Positions 21,192 to 32,003 of a stretch of 64,000 nucleotides of DNA are shown piece after piece. The translations under genes were made by a program, and so were the position numbers. The notes under the pieces are model-generated. The model did no database searches and was not told where the DNA came from. It was given only the letters and a program-made list of their open reading frames with translations. Numbering within the stretch: the first letter of the stretch is position 1; every line of letters starts with the position of its first letter. Location of the stretch: contig OX336395.1 in the NCBI GenBank assembly GCA_946902985.2, forward strand, positions 17,028,708 through 17,092,707, given 5' to 3'. The DNA is from Meconema thalassinum. Its lineage: Eukaryota; Arthropoda; Insecta; Orthoptera; Tettigoniidae.

Positions 21192-23291
21192 TCATTCGCC
21201 TCGTCTCTTTTGCAATGCGTTGAATCGTTTTACCGCATTAGCATGGTTATTGGGCAAGATGATACCTGATTTTCTAGGAAGAGAGACCACACGCCGATGG
21301 TCTTCTATTCGGTAAGAATCATGAAATTCCTTAAGTATCGCAGAGTTATTGGAACTGAAATATTTATCCTGGCTTTCCCTGATTCCCATTGTTTCCAGAT
21401 CCCAGAACTGTCTGAGTGTCTCATCTAAAGGTGAGGGTATCTGTTCAGAATGAATATGGTTTACCAGTGATGAATTCAAGGTGATGCCTGATCGATTTCC
21501 TGTCAATACCCATCCAAGCATGGTTGGTATGAGTACCACGGAGGTGGAAATGCGCACTGGTGAAGTGTCCTTTACGATTTTCCAATAACAATCTCCTCCA
21601 ATAAGTATTTCGATAGGCAAAGGTGGCTCTGATTCATTCTTAGGGTCAGCTAACTGTAGTTTTTGAGTGTGTGCTAACATATTAACACCATCAGGAACGA
21701 CCGGATGAGCTGAAAAGGCATGGCTACTCTCAAATGCAGTAATATTTGTATCCGAGTTTGTCCAGATGCTCTTTATGGAAAACTTAACAAGGTTACGTAC
21801 ACTCCGATTGGTTGGATACGATTCAAAGGCGCCAATAGTTAAGTCTTGGCGGCCAATAACTTCGAGTTTCAGTTCGTTAACTAGAGACTCAAGGATAAAA
21901 CTGGATTGACTTCCAGCATCCAGTATGCAACGCGTCTGTTTAGTTCGCCCATTGGGACCCGTAACCCATACTCGCGCGGTCTGCAGGTAAGTAAAGTCGG
22001 ATGGAAGAGAATTTATCTTGTTAACGGACGTAATGGTTGCCGCTGCATTAGTAGATAAGTTTCTACTGCAGACAGATCTGTGATGCAAGGCTTTGCAGGA
22101 AAAACAGAATGCCTTTCGGTTGCAGTTCTTCACGGAGTGTCCGCGGTTCAGGCAAAGAAAGCAGCGGTTCGTGTTCCTGAGTTTGGTAAGTCTATCGTTA
22201 ACGTTAGAAACTGTCTTGCATTCTTGCGCCCAGTGTCCATGGGATTCGCAAAAGACACAAAATGGTTCGGGCGCAACCTTCCTATTGGATTGTTTCTTAT
22301 TTGAATCAACGTGCAGTGATGCTGTTGTGGGAACATGAGTCGAAGCGGATCCACGAATCTTGTGCGTCGCCATAGCCCCATCTACTTCTTCTCCCAAGAA
22401 TTCCATGAACTTGAGAATATCGCCTTCTGAGATGTTTTCCCTCTTCGTCTGAATTATCCAACGACGACAAATAGCATCGGGAAACGTTCTAAGTATTTTC
22501 GGAGCAAGAACTCTCCCGTAGCCGTTTACGTCTTCTCCCAGCGCACGAAGAGCTTGTATGTGTCGATGGCAATCGATGAACGTGTCATTGAGTACTTCAG
22601 GAGTAGCGAGCTGAATAGGTCTGATCCCCTCTAAGTAGTCTAAGTGCGCCTGTATTATTCTGTTTTTATCCCCGTAGCGAGCTTGTAGAATCCGTTTCGT
22701 TTCCTCGTATGTATCTGCTATTACGGCGATTCCATCGACTAGCCGCTTCGGCTCGGCTTCCAAGTACCCGCGCAAAAATATGTGTTTATTTATGGTAGGA
22801 AGGAAAGGGTCCTTATCAACGGATGACTCGAATTGCCCCCAAAAACGTGGCCAAGTTGCGATGTCACCAGCGAAGGATTCTAGCTTAATTGGCGGGAGTC
22901 GAACTGAGTGTGAAGCCTGAATTGGAATAGTAGGTGTAGTTGGCAGTGATTCAGGGATACTTAAATTAGCGGCTGAATTTGACAATTTATTTGTAATTGT
23001 TCTCGATGCCTTTGTGATAGCGCGTTTCGCCGAGTCTATATATCCTTCACAACTCTGAACATCAGTATCGTATTCAGTATCCGATAGTTGCTCATGCATA
23101 GAATCATCAAGTGTGGTTAAGTTGTTGAGAGTTTCCTGTAGTCTATCTCGGTAGTACTCCCAGTCTTCGAATGAAGTATTATCAGTGAAACTGTTAATTT
23201 CCGTAACAAAGCGTGTTGTATTTGCCCCCTGTCTGGTTCGCTTTCTTCTTAGATTGTGTAAAATTCCATCTGTTTGATTGTTATTGCTCAT
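21192..23291 (-). CDS. BEL/Pao gag-protease polyprotein (N-terminal part)
   Basis: The open frame has 699 residues. The first half fits the DUF1759-type BEL Gag (PPIKLESFAGDIATWPRFWGQF...). Three cysteine-histidine knuckles follow: CVFCESHGHWAQEC, CFLCLNRGHSVKNC and CFSCKALHHRSVC. Next comes a DUF1758-type retropepsin with CILDAGSQSSFI; the alanine in DAG differs from the usual DSG/DTG. The frame ends at TGA just after FNALQKRR, where a one-base shift would carry it into the RT start. It lies between two short LTRs, with a leader upstream. It probably survives as the coding part of a non-autonomous element. Confidence 0.88.
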   Translation of the reverse strand: MSNNNQTDGILHNLRRKRTRQGANTTRFVTEINSFTDNTSFEDWEYYRDRLQETLNNLTTLDDSMHEQLSDTEYDTDVQSCEGYIDSAKRAITKASRTITNKLSNSAANLSIPESLPTTPTIPIQASHSVRLPPIKLESFAGDIATWPRFWGQFESSVDKDPFLPTINKHIFLRGYLEAEPKRLVDGIAVIADTYEETKRILQARYGDKNRIIQAHLDYLEGIRPIQLATPEVLNDTFIDCHRHIQALRALGEDVNGYGRVLAPKILRTFPDAICRRWIIQTKRENISEGDILKFMEFLGEEVDGAMATHKIRGSASTHVPTTASLHVDSNKKQSNRKVAPEPFCVFCESHGHWAQECKTVSNVNDRLTKLRNTNRCFLCLNRGHSVKNCNRKAFCFSCKALHHRSVCSRNLSTNAAATITSVNKINSLPSDFTYLQTARVWVTGPNGRTKQTRCILDAGSQSSFILESLVNELKLEVIGRQDLTIGAFESYPTNRSVRNLVKFSIKSIWTNSDTNITAFESSHAFSAHPVVPDGVNMLAHTQKLQLADPKNESEPPLPIEILIGGDCYWKIVKDTSPVRISTSVVLIPTMLGWVLTGNRSGITLNSSLVNHIHSEQIPSPLDETLRQFWDLETMGIRESQDKYFSSNNSAILKEFHDSYRIEDHRRVVSLPRKSGIILPNNHANAVKRFNALQKRRGE

Positions 23292-23799
23292 GTTGTACGT
23301 GTGTTCACGGAAATGTGCACGGCAAGAGCTGTTAATCTGTTATCTGAAGTATCGAATGATTTTCGGTCAGGTGCTACTAGGATCGCTAGTGTCGAAGCTT
23401 AGATTGTGCGTTAATTACTATGGTCAGTTTTATATTATCTATGGCCTGCGCTCCAAATTTATAATATCTATGCATAGCACCAGTTGACACTACAATATGC
23501 ACGAACGAAACATAATGTTATTACACACATACATATCCAAACAAGAAGTTATTAGGGCATTCAACAGTTATTCGGTTTACAAATGTGTAGCTTTGTCACT
23601 TATCTGTAGTCGGTTGCGAAGTAGGAAACCTTCCGTCCAGTATAGTGTAATTGCAAGTCTTCCCTCAGTCTTGAGGTTCCATAATGCAATTGCAGAGTAA
23701 ACTTACGAGAGGCCTCAATTCCTGCAGTATAGGCCTAACCAGATTATTCCTCAGAATCACTTGATATCATGCGATATCCCGAGTGTTTACGGCACCAAA
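23292..23799 (-). other. BEL/Pao leader with candidate primer-binding site
   Basis: Immediately inside the right LTR the minus strand reads tttggtgccgtaaacactcg (23780-23799), a plausible tRNA primer site starting TGG. The remaining leader shows no gene. Confidence 0.55.
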
Positions 23800-23945
23800 T
23801 GTTGTGGTTAATAGAAATGGATAACGGGAACATTACAATCTGATCTTTATTCAGTCTCACGAAGTGACAAGTCAAGTAGTACCAATAAAAACAAAATACA
23901 ATCATAAATCGCAATCCATAGAATGCAACGTCTCAATTCCCCACA
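23800..23945 (-). repeat. Right (5') short LTR of the BEL/Pao element
   Basis: It starts tgttgtgg and ends ccccaca and is 146 bp long. By eye it is roughly 80 percent identical to the left copy, which is far less than the gypsy LTR pair. The outer flank (ccctcctcc) does not match the left outer flank (gcagac). Confidence 0.7.
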
Positions 23946-24164
23946 CCCTCCTCCTCCTCAAATTCCCCAGTGTCTTCCCGCAGGAAGAAGCAGAAACGGG
24001 GGAAAGACGATCCCCCCCCCCCTCCCACCTGGTTTCTTAATTATGTGGGGAATAAGGACAAATTGGAACAAGACAGGTGGGAAAAGTCTGTAGAAATAGA
24101 GGAAAAGAAAATACAGGCAGTAAATTCACCTACTGATGTCATAGCCAGATTGATCAATAAATAG
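23946..24164 (+). pseudogene. C-terminal coding fragment, possibly of a Myb/SANT-like DNA-binding protein
   Basis: The plus strand stays open from the BEL LTR edge to the TAG at 24162. It reads SSRRKKQKRGKDD, then a Pro run, then TWFLNYVGNKDKLEQDRWEKSVEIEEKKI. A basic patch, a proline run and a charged coiled-coil tail are typical of the ends of Myb/SANT-like or MADF-type proteins of insects, including those carried by Harbinger transposons. There is no ATG; it begins at a GTG or inside the LTR junction. An aataaa overlaps the stop region. Family assignment is a guess from composition. Confidence 0.35.
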
Positions 24165-24749
24165 AAAGCTTTATTCATTGGTAAATTGTATATACAATAC
24201 CCTTCCATATCCTGTTCCCAATTATAAATCCTGTGTAAGACTGCAACATTCAATTATGTACAAATTAGAGCTGTTCATTTAATCGGAGCGATTAAAATAG
24301 TAGTGTGGTCTAGGAAAAGTAATTGTCTTACGGCAGCACAAAACCTGTGTATTTTATTATTTGGCGTGCTAGCATCAGCTACTGTAAGATTGACAGGTCA
24401 TAAAGGTTAGCTCATGCCCACCTCTTTTACAAGCAATATGAAAGGAAATACCCGACAGGTTATTATTGTCTTATTACCGAGGATTACAAGTCGGTGGAGC
24501 TAGAACTTCGCACCCCCTCTACAATGGTGGAAGATATATTCAGTCCAACTTCCACATCTCGCACGCATAGCGTAAACATTGATTTGCATTCCACCTACTT
24601 GAGTTCCGTGTGAGAGAGTGTTTAGTGACGCTGTAAATATTGTTACTAGGAGAAGGGCAGCCATTATTTCTGAGCAGGTCAACTTAGACATGTCTGAAGT
24701 CCTGGAGAAAAGAAATGTGCCGGTAAATAACTGTGAACTTCAACTTTAA
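24165..24749. other. No gene recognised
   Basis: AT-rich unique-looking DNA with only short frames. No repeat or domain that I can support. Confidence 0.5.
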
Positions 24750-24962
24750 ACGGCCTGGCTGCGTGGCTAAATGGTAAGCGTGCTAGCCTGTGGCCCGAAG
24801 TATCCCTGGTTCGATTCTCGGCTGAGCCATCAGGGATTTTAATCTCCTGGGGTTAATTCCCATGCCTCGGGTACTGGGTGTAGGTGACTTCGTCCTCATT
24901 ACAACGCGCAGGTCGCCCACGGGCGTCAACTGGAGGACCTGCACTCGGCCTCTCCGGAGGCC
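24750..24962 (+). repeat. tRNA-derived SINE
   Basis: The head reads gtggctaaatggtaagcgtgctagcc (Pol III A box, tggctaaatggta) followed about 33 bp later by ggttcgattct (B box). A non-tRNA body follows with gattttaatctcctggggttaattcccatgcc and ends in cggcctctccggaggccgca. A functional tRNA gene is unlikely because the acceptor and anticodon stems do not close. Confidence 0.7.
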
Positions 24963-25631
24963 GCACTTGTCAATAGATAATCAATATCGAACTATATTTT
25001 AAATAATATTATTAACTTAAATGCTTTTGAATATATTTATTTATTTTTACTTGTACGCAACCAATGCATTTAAATTTATAACTTCCTCATAGGAAATGGA
25101 ATTGTGAACATTTAAAATGTGTTATTCAAAGATTTCTTTTCTCGAACTGATGCTGCGTGTAACCGACTAACATTGCATTCATTAATCGATTAAAGGCATT
25201 CGATTAACTGACAGCTCTAGTTTCTGCAATAGTCGATATATTTCTGGAGGCGCATCTTTAATCTCGAGAGTGCTATCGACGAAATGGTTCGTTGCCGATT
25301 CTGCCGTGTGGTGGTGCTAACGTCGCTGCGTGCTCACATTCCAGCTGTTTGAGGCAATATAACTTACCTGCTCTTTGGCGATTGTCCATAGATAGAGTCC
25401 CGGATTTTTGGTTTTAACGATATCCGAGAAATATTTCAACAAACACACGACGATAAATTTACTCTAAATAAACCATATTTTTTAATTATTGTAGCCGCAA
25501 AATATATTCATTTTGCGAAATATGTTATTTTTCACCCTAGAACGTTAAATGCAAATGAAACGCTGCTAATAAGATATTTTTTAAAAATATTTGCTTTAAA
25601 ACTTATCGAAAGAGTCCTTTCATAGAAAATA
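24963..25631. other. No gene recognised
   Basis: AT-rich DNA with runs of ttattta. Nothing supported beyond low complexity. Confidence 0.5.
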
Positions 25632-25761
25632 AGAAACCTTAAAAATATAAACGTTTCGTAAGAGGCGGGATAACGAAGTCCCTTCTCAGATTTGATTGGT
25701 TGAAGTCCTGAAAACATGTAAACAATCCTCTGCATAATTCTGGGGACAACATACTTTTCAC
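25632..25761. repeat. Direct repeat copy A (~130 bp)
   Basis: From aagaaaccttaaaaatataaacg to ggggacaacatac the sequence is repeated almost exactly at 27882-28010, with only a few substitutions (for example tttcgtaag against tttcctaag). Confidence 0.85.
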
Positions 25762-25839
25762 GAGGATTGGAACGGGGCAAGCCCAGTCTCGTGAGGCTAA
25801 ATTGAGAAAAGACGGTTCGTGTCCCTCCATATCTGTCAT

Positions 25840-26480
25840 TGAAGTGGTTTTCCATGTTTTCCCACTTCTACTCCAGGCAAATGCCACGAGGGGTAGATGA
25901 CCTCACTGTTTCGCCCCTTAAAACAATAACTAACAAACAAATGTCGAGATGGTTCGTAGCTTAAAACTACGGCCACCGTCTTCAAAATCCTAGCTTCAAT
26001 TACAAATATACAGACTGCTACAGCCAATACAATGACACTGGTTATCAGACAGAGTCCACACACACCCCTATGTACAAGGGACAACATGACCACGATGTCG
26101 CAAAGGCCTTACATGAATCAACATCCATGCAACAGTCTGACAGTTATCAATGACACTCCTTACGATCTCCAGAAATGGAAGAGTTGTGTCATTTGAGCCG
26201 TAGATTGGACTGACATACACACTGCGAAGACATTAGTGCACTCAGCCTAATGAGGCAACTGAGTAGAGGAGGGTTCTATGTCCACCTCAGCCATCCTGGA
26301 AGCGGTTTTCTGTGGTTTCCCACCTCTACTGCAAGCAAATGCTGGGATGGTACGGCTGCTTCCTATTCTAATCCTGGAAGTCGTTTTCCGTGGTTTTCCC
26401 ATTTCTACTCCAGGCAAATGCCAGGATTGTTCCTAACTTAAGGCCATGGCCTTCTCCTTCCCAATCCAATCCCCAATGTT
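25840..26480. repeat. SINE-like dispersed repeat fragments
   Basis: The phrase ggttttcc(g/a)tg.tttcccac.tctactccaggcaaatgcc (shown in part) occurs at about 25845-25885, 26305-26345 and 26385-26425, followed by cctaacttaaggccatggcc. The word cgcctggagtaaaagtagaaaa at 42536 is the reverse complement of the same phrase. These are copies of a dispersed family whose boundaries I cannot place. Confidence 0.55.
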
Positions 26481-27881
26481 CAAGCACACTAGTTCAGCCC
26501 TAACAATAACACAGGTTATCACACAAATACATGGGGTTGTAAGACCATTTGCATTCTTGTAGCTCCATTCACCAGTATTTGCATTTTTTTAAATACTGTA
26601 TTTGACTTATCTCTGCTTCAATTGTGTCTGTATTTTTAGCTACTGTCGCTTGTAAGGAAGTACGTCAGGGTTTCGTATTGAATTTGTGCCTTATTACATA
26701 AAATCCTGCCATTTCTGGTGGAATTTAATCAATTATGCGAATGCTTGTCTTGGAATTTGCCACTATTTCGATGGCGCCATGCCTGCCAGTATCAACAACT
26801 GTTCCCCTACGATTGCCACCATCTTTGTTTAATGTTACGGTCTTGGTTTGACTTATGCATGACTTCTTTGCGCTGTAATGGCTGACGGAACAGACCCTGC
26901 AGTAAGGAGTAGTGGCGTTTCTTAACGCCGACTCGCTCAATCGTTGCGCATGAACAGTTATTGGACAAACATCAAGGCCAGTAAGTGTTGATCCCGCGTG
27001 GTCCTAGGAGACCCATTCGCGCAGAAGAAGAAGAACCAATAGCATTGGTGGCGACAGACTTAGCCTGACATGTTAATTTAGCGGATAATTTATTAATTAG
27101 TATATAATCTTGCTTATATGGTACCTCCCCTCTTGCATAACTATTCATTTAGACACGATTTAGTCACCGAGGGGAATCACGCTACGTTTTTGGCCGCGCC
27201 AGATTACGGCTGCAAAATAATTCTTACTTGCTTGATGCAAAATTTGTTTTTCTGCTTCTGCTTTTACGGCCTCATTGGACCTCTTCAGTCAATCATTTCT
27301 TGGTCCTCTTCTTCAATAAGTTTTCTTTCCGAGTCGCCCAGTAGCTTTTCATTCGCTCTGATCTTCTCAAGCGTTCCTCATCTGTAAATACCATTTTACT
27401 CTGTTACGTTTGTCTATTTTTGCCTGAAATCTTATTTTTAAATATTTCAGTTATTTTAATTCTTTGTTTTGTTTTGCAAATCATTCAAATTTAATTTTAG
27501 ATTTATTAATTTTCCAAAAGTTTCTTCAAATTTCCTTGACATTTACAGGGAGACAAATTTCCCTTATTTCCACGTTCTGTCGCCACCATGAGTAGGAGAA
27601 GGGGGAATATGTTAAATTGATTTAGTGCCTTGATGTAATACGGCACCAACATTAGTGAAAATAACTCAGCACATGGGTGTTTATTTATCTGGAAAATACC
27701 TAGCAGCTAAAAGGCTAAAGAGCTTGTGATGGCCCCTGTGGGGCTGCTCTCGGTGTTTAGCTGTGCACTTGACCTTTAGAGCAGGGAGTTTGCCAAATAC
27801 TTCCCTATCTGAGAACATTGACACGTGTGACAATCAGCGTGGCAAATGTTTTATGCAGCAGTAGTATACTGGGGTAGCAAG
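26481..27881. other. No gene recognised
   Basis: Mixed-composition DNA with short frames only. A Kozak-like gccaccatga at 27582-27591 opens a frame of only ten codons. No repeat structure visible. Confidence 0.5.
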
Positions 27882-28010
27882 AAACCTTAAAAATATAAAC
27901 GTTTCCTAAGAGGCGGGATAACGAAGTCCCTTCTCAGATTTGATTGGTTGAAGTCCTGAAAACATGTAAACAATCCTCTGCATAAGTCTGGGGACAACAT
28001 ACGCTTCACC
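27882..28010. repeat. Direct repeat copy B (~130 bp)
   Basis: Near-exact copy of 25632-25761 in the same orientation. Beyond cctctgcata and ggggacaacatac the flanks diverge. Confidence 0.85.
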
Positions 28011-28189
28011 AGTTAGTCAGAAAAAGAGAAGTAAATGTTAGGTTAGGTAGTGAACACAAATTCATCTGAGTATCAGTTCTTCCTTCAGACCATTCATCAG
28101 TTTCACTGAAATGTCCAGAGGAATACTACGCGACTGAATTATTACACTCTTTTCATTGATGCAGCCCAACACTTTGTACCAAAATACTG

Positions 28190-31050
28190 TCATACAAAAG
28201 CCTTGAAAAGAACAAAATATTTATTAAGACCCATAGCTTTATTGTAAGCTTTTGGTTCTAAGCTTGACTTCAACTCAGTTAATGCTCGTTCTAAGGCCGT
28301 TAATAGTCCTAGGTAGTGCATTGCAACGGGAACAAGACCCATAGCTTTATTGTATGCTTTAGGTTCTAAGCTTGACTTCAACTCAGTTAATGCTCGTTCT
28401 AAGGCCGTTAATAGTCCTAGGTAGTGCATTGCAACGGGAACAAGACCCATAGCTTTATTGTATGCTTTTGGTTCTAAGCTTGACTTCAACTCAGTTAATG
28501 CTCGTTCTAAGGCCGTTAATAGTCCTAGGTAGTGCATTGCAACGGGAACAAGACCCATAGCTTTATTGTATGCTTTTGGTTCTAAGCTTGACTTCAACTC
28601 AGTTAATGCTCGTTCTAAGGCCGTTAATAGTCCTAGGTAGTGCATTGCAACGGGAACAAGACCCATATCTTTATTGTATGCTTTTGGTTCTAAGCTTGAC
28701 TTCAACTCAGTTAATACTCGTTCTAAGGCCGTTAACAGTCCTAGGTAGTGCATTGCAACGGGAACAAGACCCATAGCTTTATTGTATGCTTTTGGTTCTA
28801 AGCTTGACTTCAACTCAGTTAATACTCGTTCTAAGGCCGTTAATAGTCCTAGGTAGTGCATTGCAACGGGAACAAGACCCATAGCTTTATTGTATGCTTT
28901 TGGTTCTAAGCTTGACTTCAACTCAGTTAATGCTCGTTCTAAGGCCGTTAATAGTCCTAGGTAGTGCATTGCAACGGGAACAAGACCCATAGCTTTATTG
29001 TAAGCTTTTGGTTCTAAGCTTGACTTCAACTCAGTTAATGCTCGTTCTAAGGCCGTTAATAGTCCTAGGTAGTGCATTGCAACGGGAACAAGACCCATAG
29101 CTTTATTGTATGCTTTTGGTTCTAAGCTTGACTTCAACTCAGTTAATGCTCGTTCTAAGGCCGTTAATAGTCCTAGGTAGTGCATTGCAACGGGAACAAG
29201 ACCCATAGCTTTATTGTATGCTTTTGGTTCTAAGCTTGACTTCAACTCAGTTAATGCTCGTTCTAAGGCCGTTAATAGTCCTAGGTAGTGCATTGCAACG
29301 GGAACAAGACCCATAGCTTTATTGTAAGCTTTTGGTTCTAAGCTTGACTTCAACTCAGTTAATGCTCGTTCTAAGGCCGTTAATAGTCCTAGGTAGTGCA
29401 TTGCAACGGGAACAACGGCTTCGAATCTTTCAAACCACCTTGTTTGTGATTGTATTGTTAGTGAAAGCGGCACTTCAAAAGTCAAAATATCCCATCTTGT
29501 AGGACTATGGGCGAAAAAAGAATACATTGTTTCCAAGTTTCCAAAGAAGGTCATAGTTTCGGGGCATATTTTTACTGTATTACTGTATTAAGGAGTGAGC
29601 TCCACATGGTGAATAAAATGCCACATCATTTTTCTCTAACAGTCTTGCTTTTACTCCTTTGACTTTTCCACACATGTTAGATCCATCATCATACGCTTGA
29701 GCCCTGCAGTCCTCAAGAGCTAAGACAGTTAAAATTTCATTAGTAATATCTTCTCCACTTTTTCTATTACCGTTGACATATTTCACAAACCATTCTTTTA
29801 TTTCATATTGCTTATAGTCTTTATTTTGAATGACATATCTCAAAATAAATACATTTTGTTCTTGATGTGATACATCACGAGTTGCATCAACAATCAGCCC
29901 ATAATAAATAGTTTCTTGCCTTTCTTCAAGTATAAATTTTAAAACTTTTTCACCACAAAGTGAAATGAACTCATTTTGATTCTTCCAAGATAAGTAATGG
30001 GCTTGTCCTTTCATGTTTCTTCCTTGCAATTGCAGAGTTTTGATCTTAGCCAAGTGCTCCCTAGTGATTTCATCATATTTTCCAATTAACTCCAAAATCC
30101 CCTGAAAATTTCCATTATTTGCATCACCGATTGATACATTATCTCCTTGAAAAGGCAACCCCCTTGATGCTAGAAAGAGTGCCACGTCTAAAATCCGTTG
30201 TAAAATTGCTTTCCACTTTTCTGCTTAGTTCAAAATTTGTTTTTGAAGACCACTGTCAATACCTTTTGAATTAATTGATTGTTGGAGGGATTTCCATTGA
30301 CAATAAGACTTACGATGGTTATTGCTATTTTCATGTTGGGGAAGTTTGTTATACAACATTTTCCATGGAAATTGAGCCGGTGAAAATCCTATGTTTGCAC
30401 ATTTGCTTCTTTTTTGGCTATTTGAAAAAAGAGTACAGGCAATGCAATGAAGTGTCTGTTTTGAAGAGCTCCAAATTAACCAGTCCATGTGGGTACTTTT
30501 CTCGATTGTTATAGATTTAGTGTTGAGAAGATAGTTAGGAAACAGTTTTCCTGTTTTGTCTTTAGGGAATGTCTTAGCCTGACTACGTAATTCTTCAAAT
30601 TAATATATGGTTTTGAGAGACAATATTCTGGCGATTAATATCACTAATTATTTCCGACCATGTGCCTGGGTCGATAAAATCTAAAATTGGGTTATCATTG
30701 TTAGAACTCTCGTCATTTGAAATATCGTTTTCGTTATTACTACCCGTATTGATTGAATCTACAACATGTCCTACCTGCTGCACCTCAGAGGAAATCTTGC
30801 CTGTATTGTCATCAGTTTCAAACATTAATTCACTGGACACAGATACACTATCATCAGTAGTTTTACAAGTAGATAAACTGTCACTCCTAACACTCGCATC
30901 ATCATCACAATGAGAACGGCTATCACTATCATCATTCTTTTTAAAAAACTTTGTATTATTTTGCCGGCCCAAGATCCCTTTTGCATCTTTAATGGCTTTT
31001 AACTTCCGTTTTTGCGCCCCGGATTTGTGCTTGAAATTACTTGTGGACAT
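28190..31050 (-). pseudogene. ZMYM1-like hAT transposase, decayed
   Basis: Consecutive minus-strand frames match the parts of a ZMYM1/TTF-finger hAT-like transposase in order. An N-terminal SGAQKRKLK basic start with an acidic Ser/Asn/Asp region spans 31050-30595. A TTF-type zinc-finger region (IACTLFSN...) spans about 30580-30225. A DUF4371-type domain follows (VDATRDVSHQEQNVFILRYV, DDGSNMCGKVKGVKARL, CGAHSLIQ; 30185-29580). Then comes MTFFGNLETMYSFFAHSPTRW (29554 on). Stops or frameshifts separate the segments at about 30595, 30200 and 29570. Next, 11 in-frame copies of a 36-residue unit replace the normal catalytic C-terminal half, and the frame ends at 28190. The RNase H core downstream is absent. 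No terminal repeats were identified. Confidence 0.8.
28226..29413 (-). repeat. 11 x 108-bp in-frame coding minisatellite in the hAT transposase
   Basis: The phrase acgggaacaagacccat recurs every 108 bp. On the minus strand each unit encodes 36 residues containing MHYLGLLTALER(A/V)LTELKSS. Units differ only at single positions: Ala/Val in two units, one Asp for Ala, and a few silent or t/a changes. The first unit is joined to the transposase with AVVPVAM rather than GLVPVAM. Confidence 0.97.
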
Positions 31051-31773
31051 AATGATTAATGCTATAATAAAGCAACTATTGCATTGTTAGGGTGACGTGA
31101 CGTCAGCGGGCCGCGGTGTGAGGGAGAGGGGTAGCAAAGTCATTGACCTTGAGCCGAGTCGCAGAGGGCGGGCCCGGCGGGCAGTGTTCTGCTTCTGCAC
31201 ACGCACTGGGTCACGTGTTACTCACTGCTGTTGTACGCAACGCACTGCATATCCAATGAACCAATTTATTTTACTCTGATGTAATATTTCATTGATACAC
31301 ATAAATCTAGTCCTAGTGATTTAATTATTGTTTTCTTTCTATGATTTATTAAAAATATTCTACTTTTTATTTTTTCTCCCGTCCTTGCGGGACCCGTTGC
31401 CGTAGCAACGATAGTACCGGGCATGTGGGGGCACTGAAATACACTCTATCCATCAGTTGTTGGATATTGGTCGAAATTATCCAGTCTAGCTCACCTTCCT
31501 TTCCAACATGACGAACACATCTTAATATAAAACTCTGTGAGCGGTCCCTAGGGCATTAAAGTCGTGCCCTGTGTCAAGGTGATGATAACTTAAAGTATAC
31601 ATAAAAGCACGTACTACTGTATCCCTCGGGAGCTCGCCTATGCGATGTTAACACCGCACTTTAAACTACTAATGTTGCAACACTGTAATAAGACTGCTCA
31701 AACTTTCAGTTGTCTTTCGTATTCCTAGACAACTATCACCGCTACTAGAATGCGCTATTACCACCTAGGTACG
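31051..31773. other. No gene; short GC-rich block with CRE and half-sites
   Basis: At 31093-31215 the DNA is GC- and CpG-rich, with a perfect TGACGTCA near 31095 and an agtcattgacctt word near 31138. It lies just upstream of the hAT reading frame, so it could be the element's promoter or left end. The rest holds small dyads such as gttgccgtagcaac near 31398. Confidence 0.45.
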
Positions 31774-32003
31774 TCACACCCACGATACCACTGCCGGCTT
31801 AAGAGCTTGCCTCACTTCAAACCCCTGCTGTACTAATTTCTCACAAAGCATGGAGATAAGCCGTTCTTTGTTGCTGTCGTTGGACAAATATTGTTCTTTC
31901 GCCATGGTTGCAGTCAACGTTTCAGTGAACACTACGTTAGAAGAAGAGTGCTTGCTTTTACGGCGAAGACGCTCAGCTGATTTTGTGTTCTTTACTGATG
32001 CAT
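31774..32003 (-). pseudogene. Fragment of a multi-copy uncharacterised insect protein family
   Basis: The minus-strand frame reads YPDDASVKNTKSAERLRRKS, then VVFTETLTATMAKEQYLSND and KERLISMLCEKLVQQGFEVRQAL, ending at TGA (31776-31774). This pattern (DGY.D.S.K...E..RR, then a segment like MLC.KL...G.EV.QA) is one I recognise from repeated, uncharacterised insect proteins whose function I do not know. No start codon or upstream half is present, so it is a 5'- and possibly 3'-truncated copy. Confidence 0.45.

Noticed and set aside
20696..23950. Target-site duplication for the BEL element
   Set aside because: Outer flanks (gcagac and ccctcc) do not match in any 4-6 bp register.
24750..24830. 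A functional tRNA gene
   Set aside because: A and B boxes are present but stems do not close and a SINE body follows.
27582..27620. Perfect Kozak context gccaccATGa
   Set aside because: The frame is only ten codons and nothing suggests a downstream exon.
31085..31095. hAT terminal inverted repeat near ttagggtgacg
   Set aside because: No matching inverted copy or 8-bp duplication was found near 28.0-28.2 kb.
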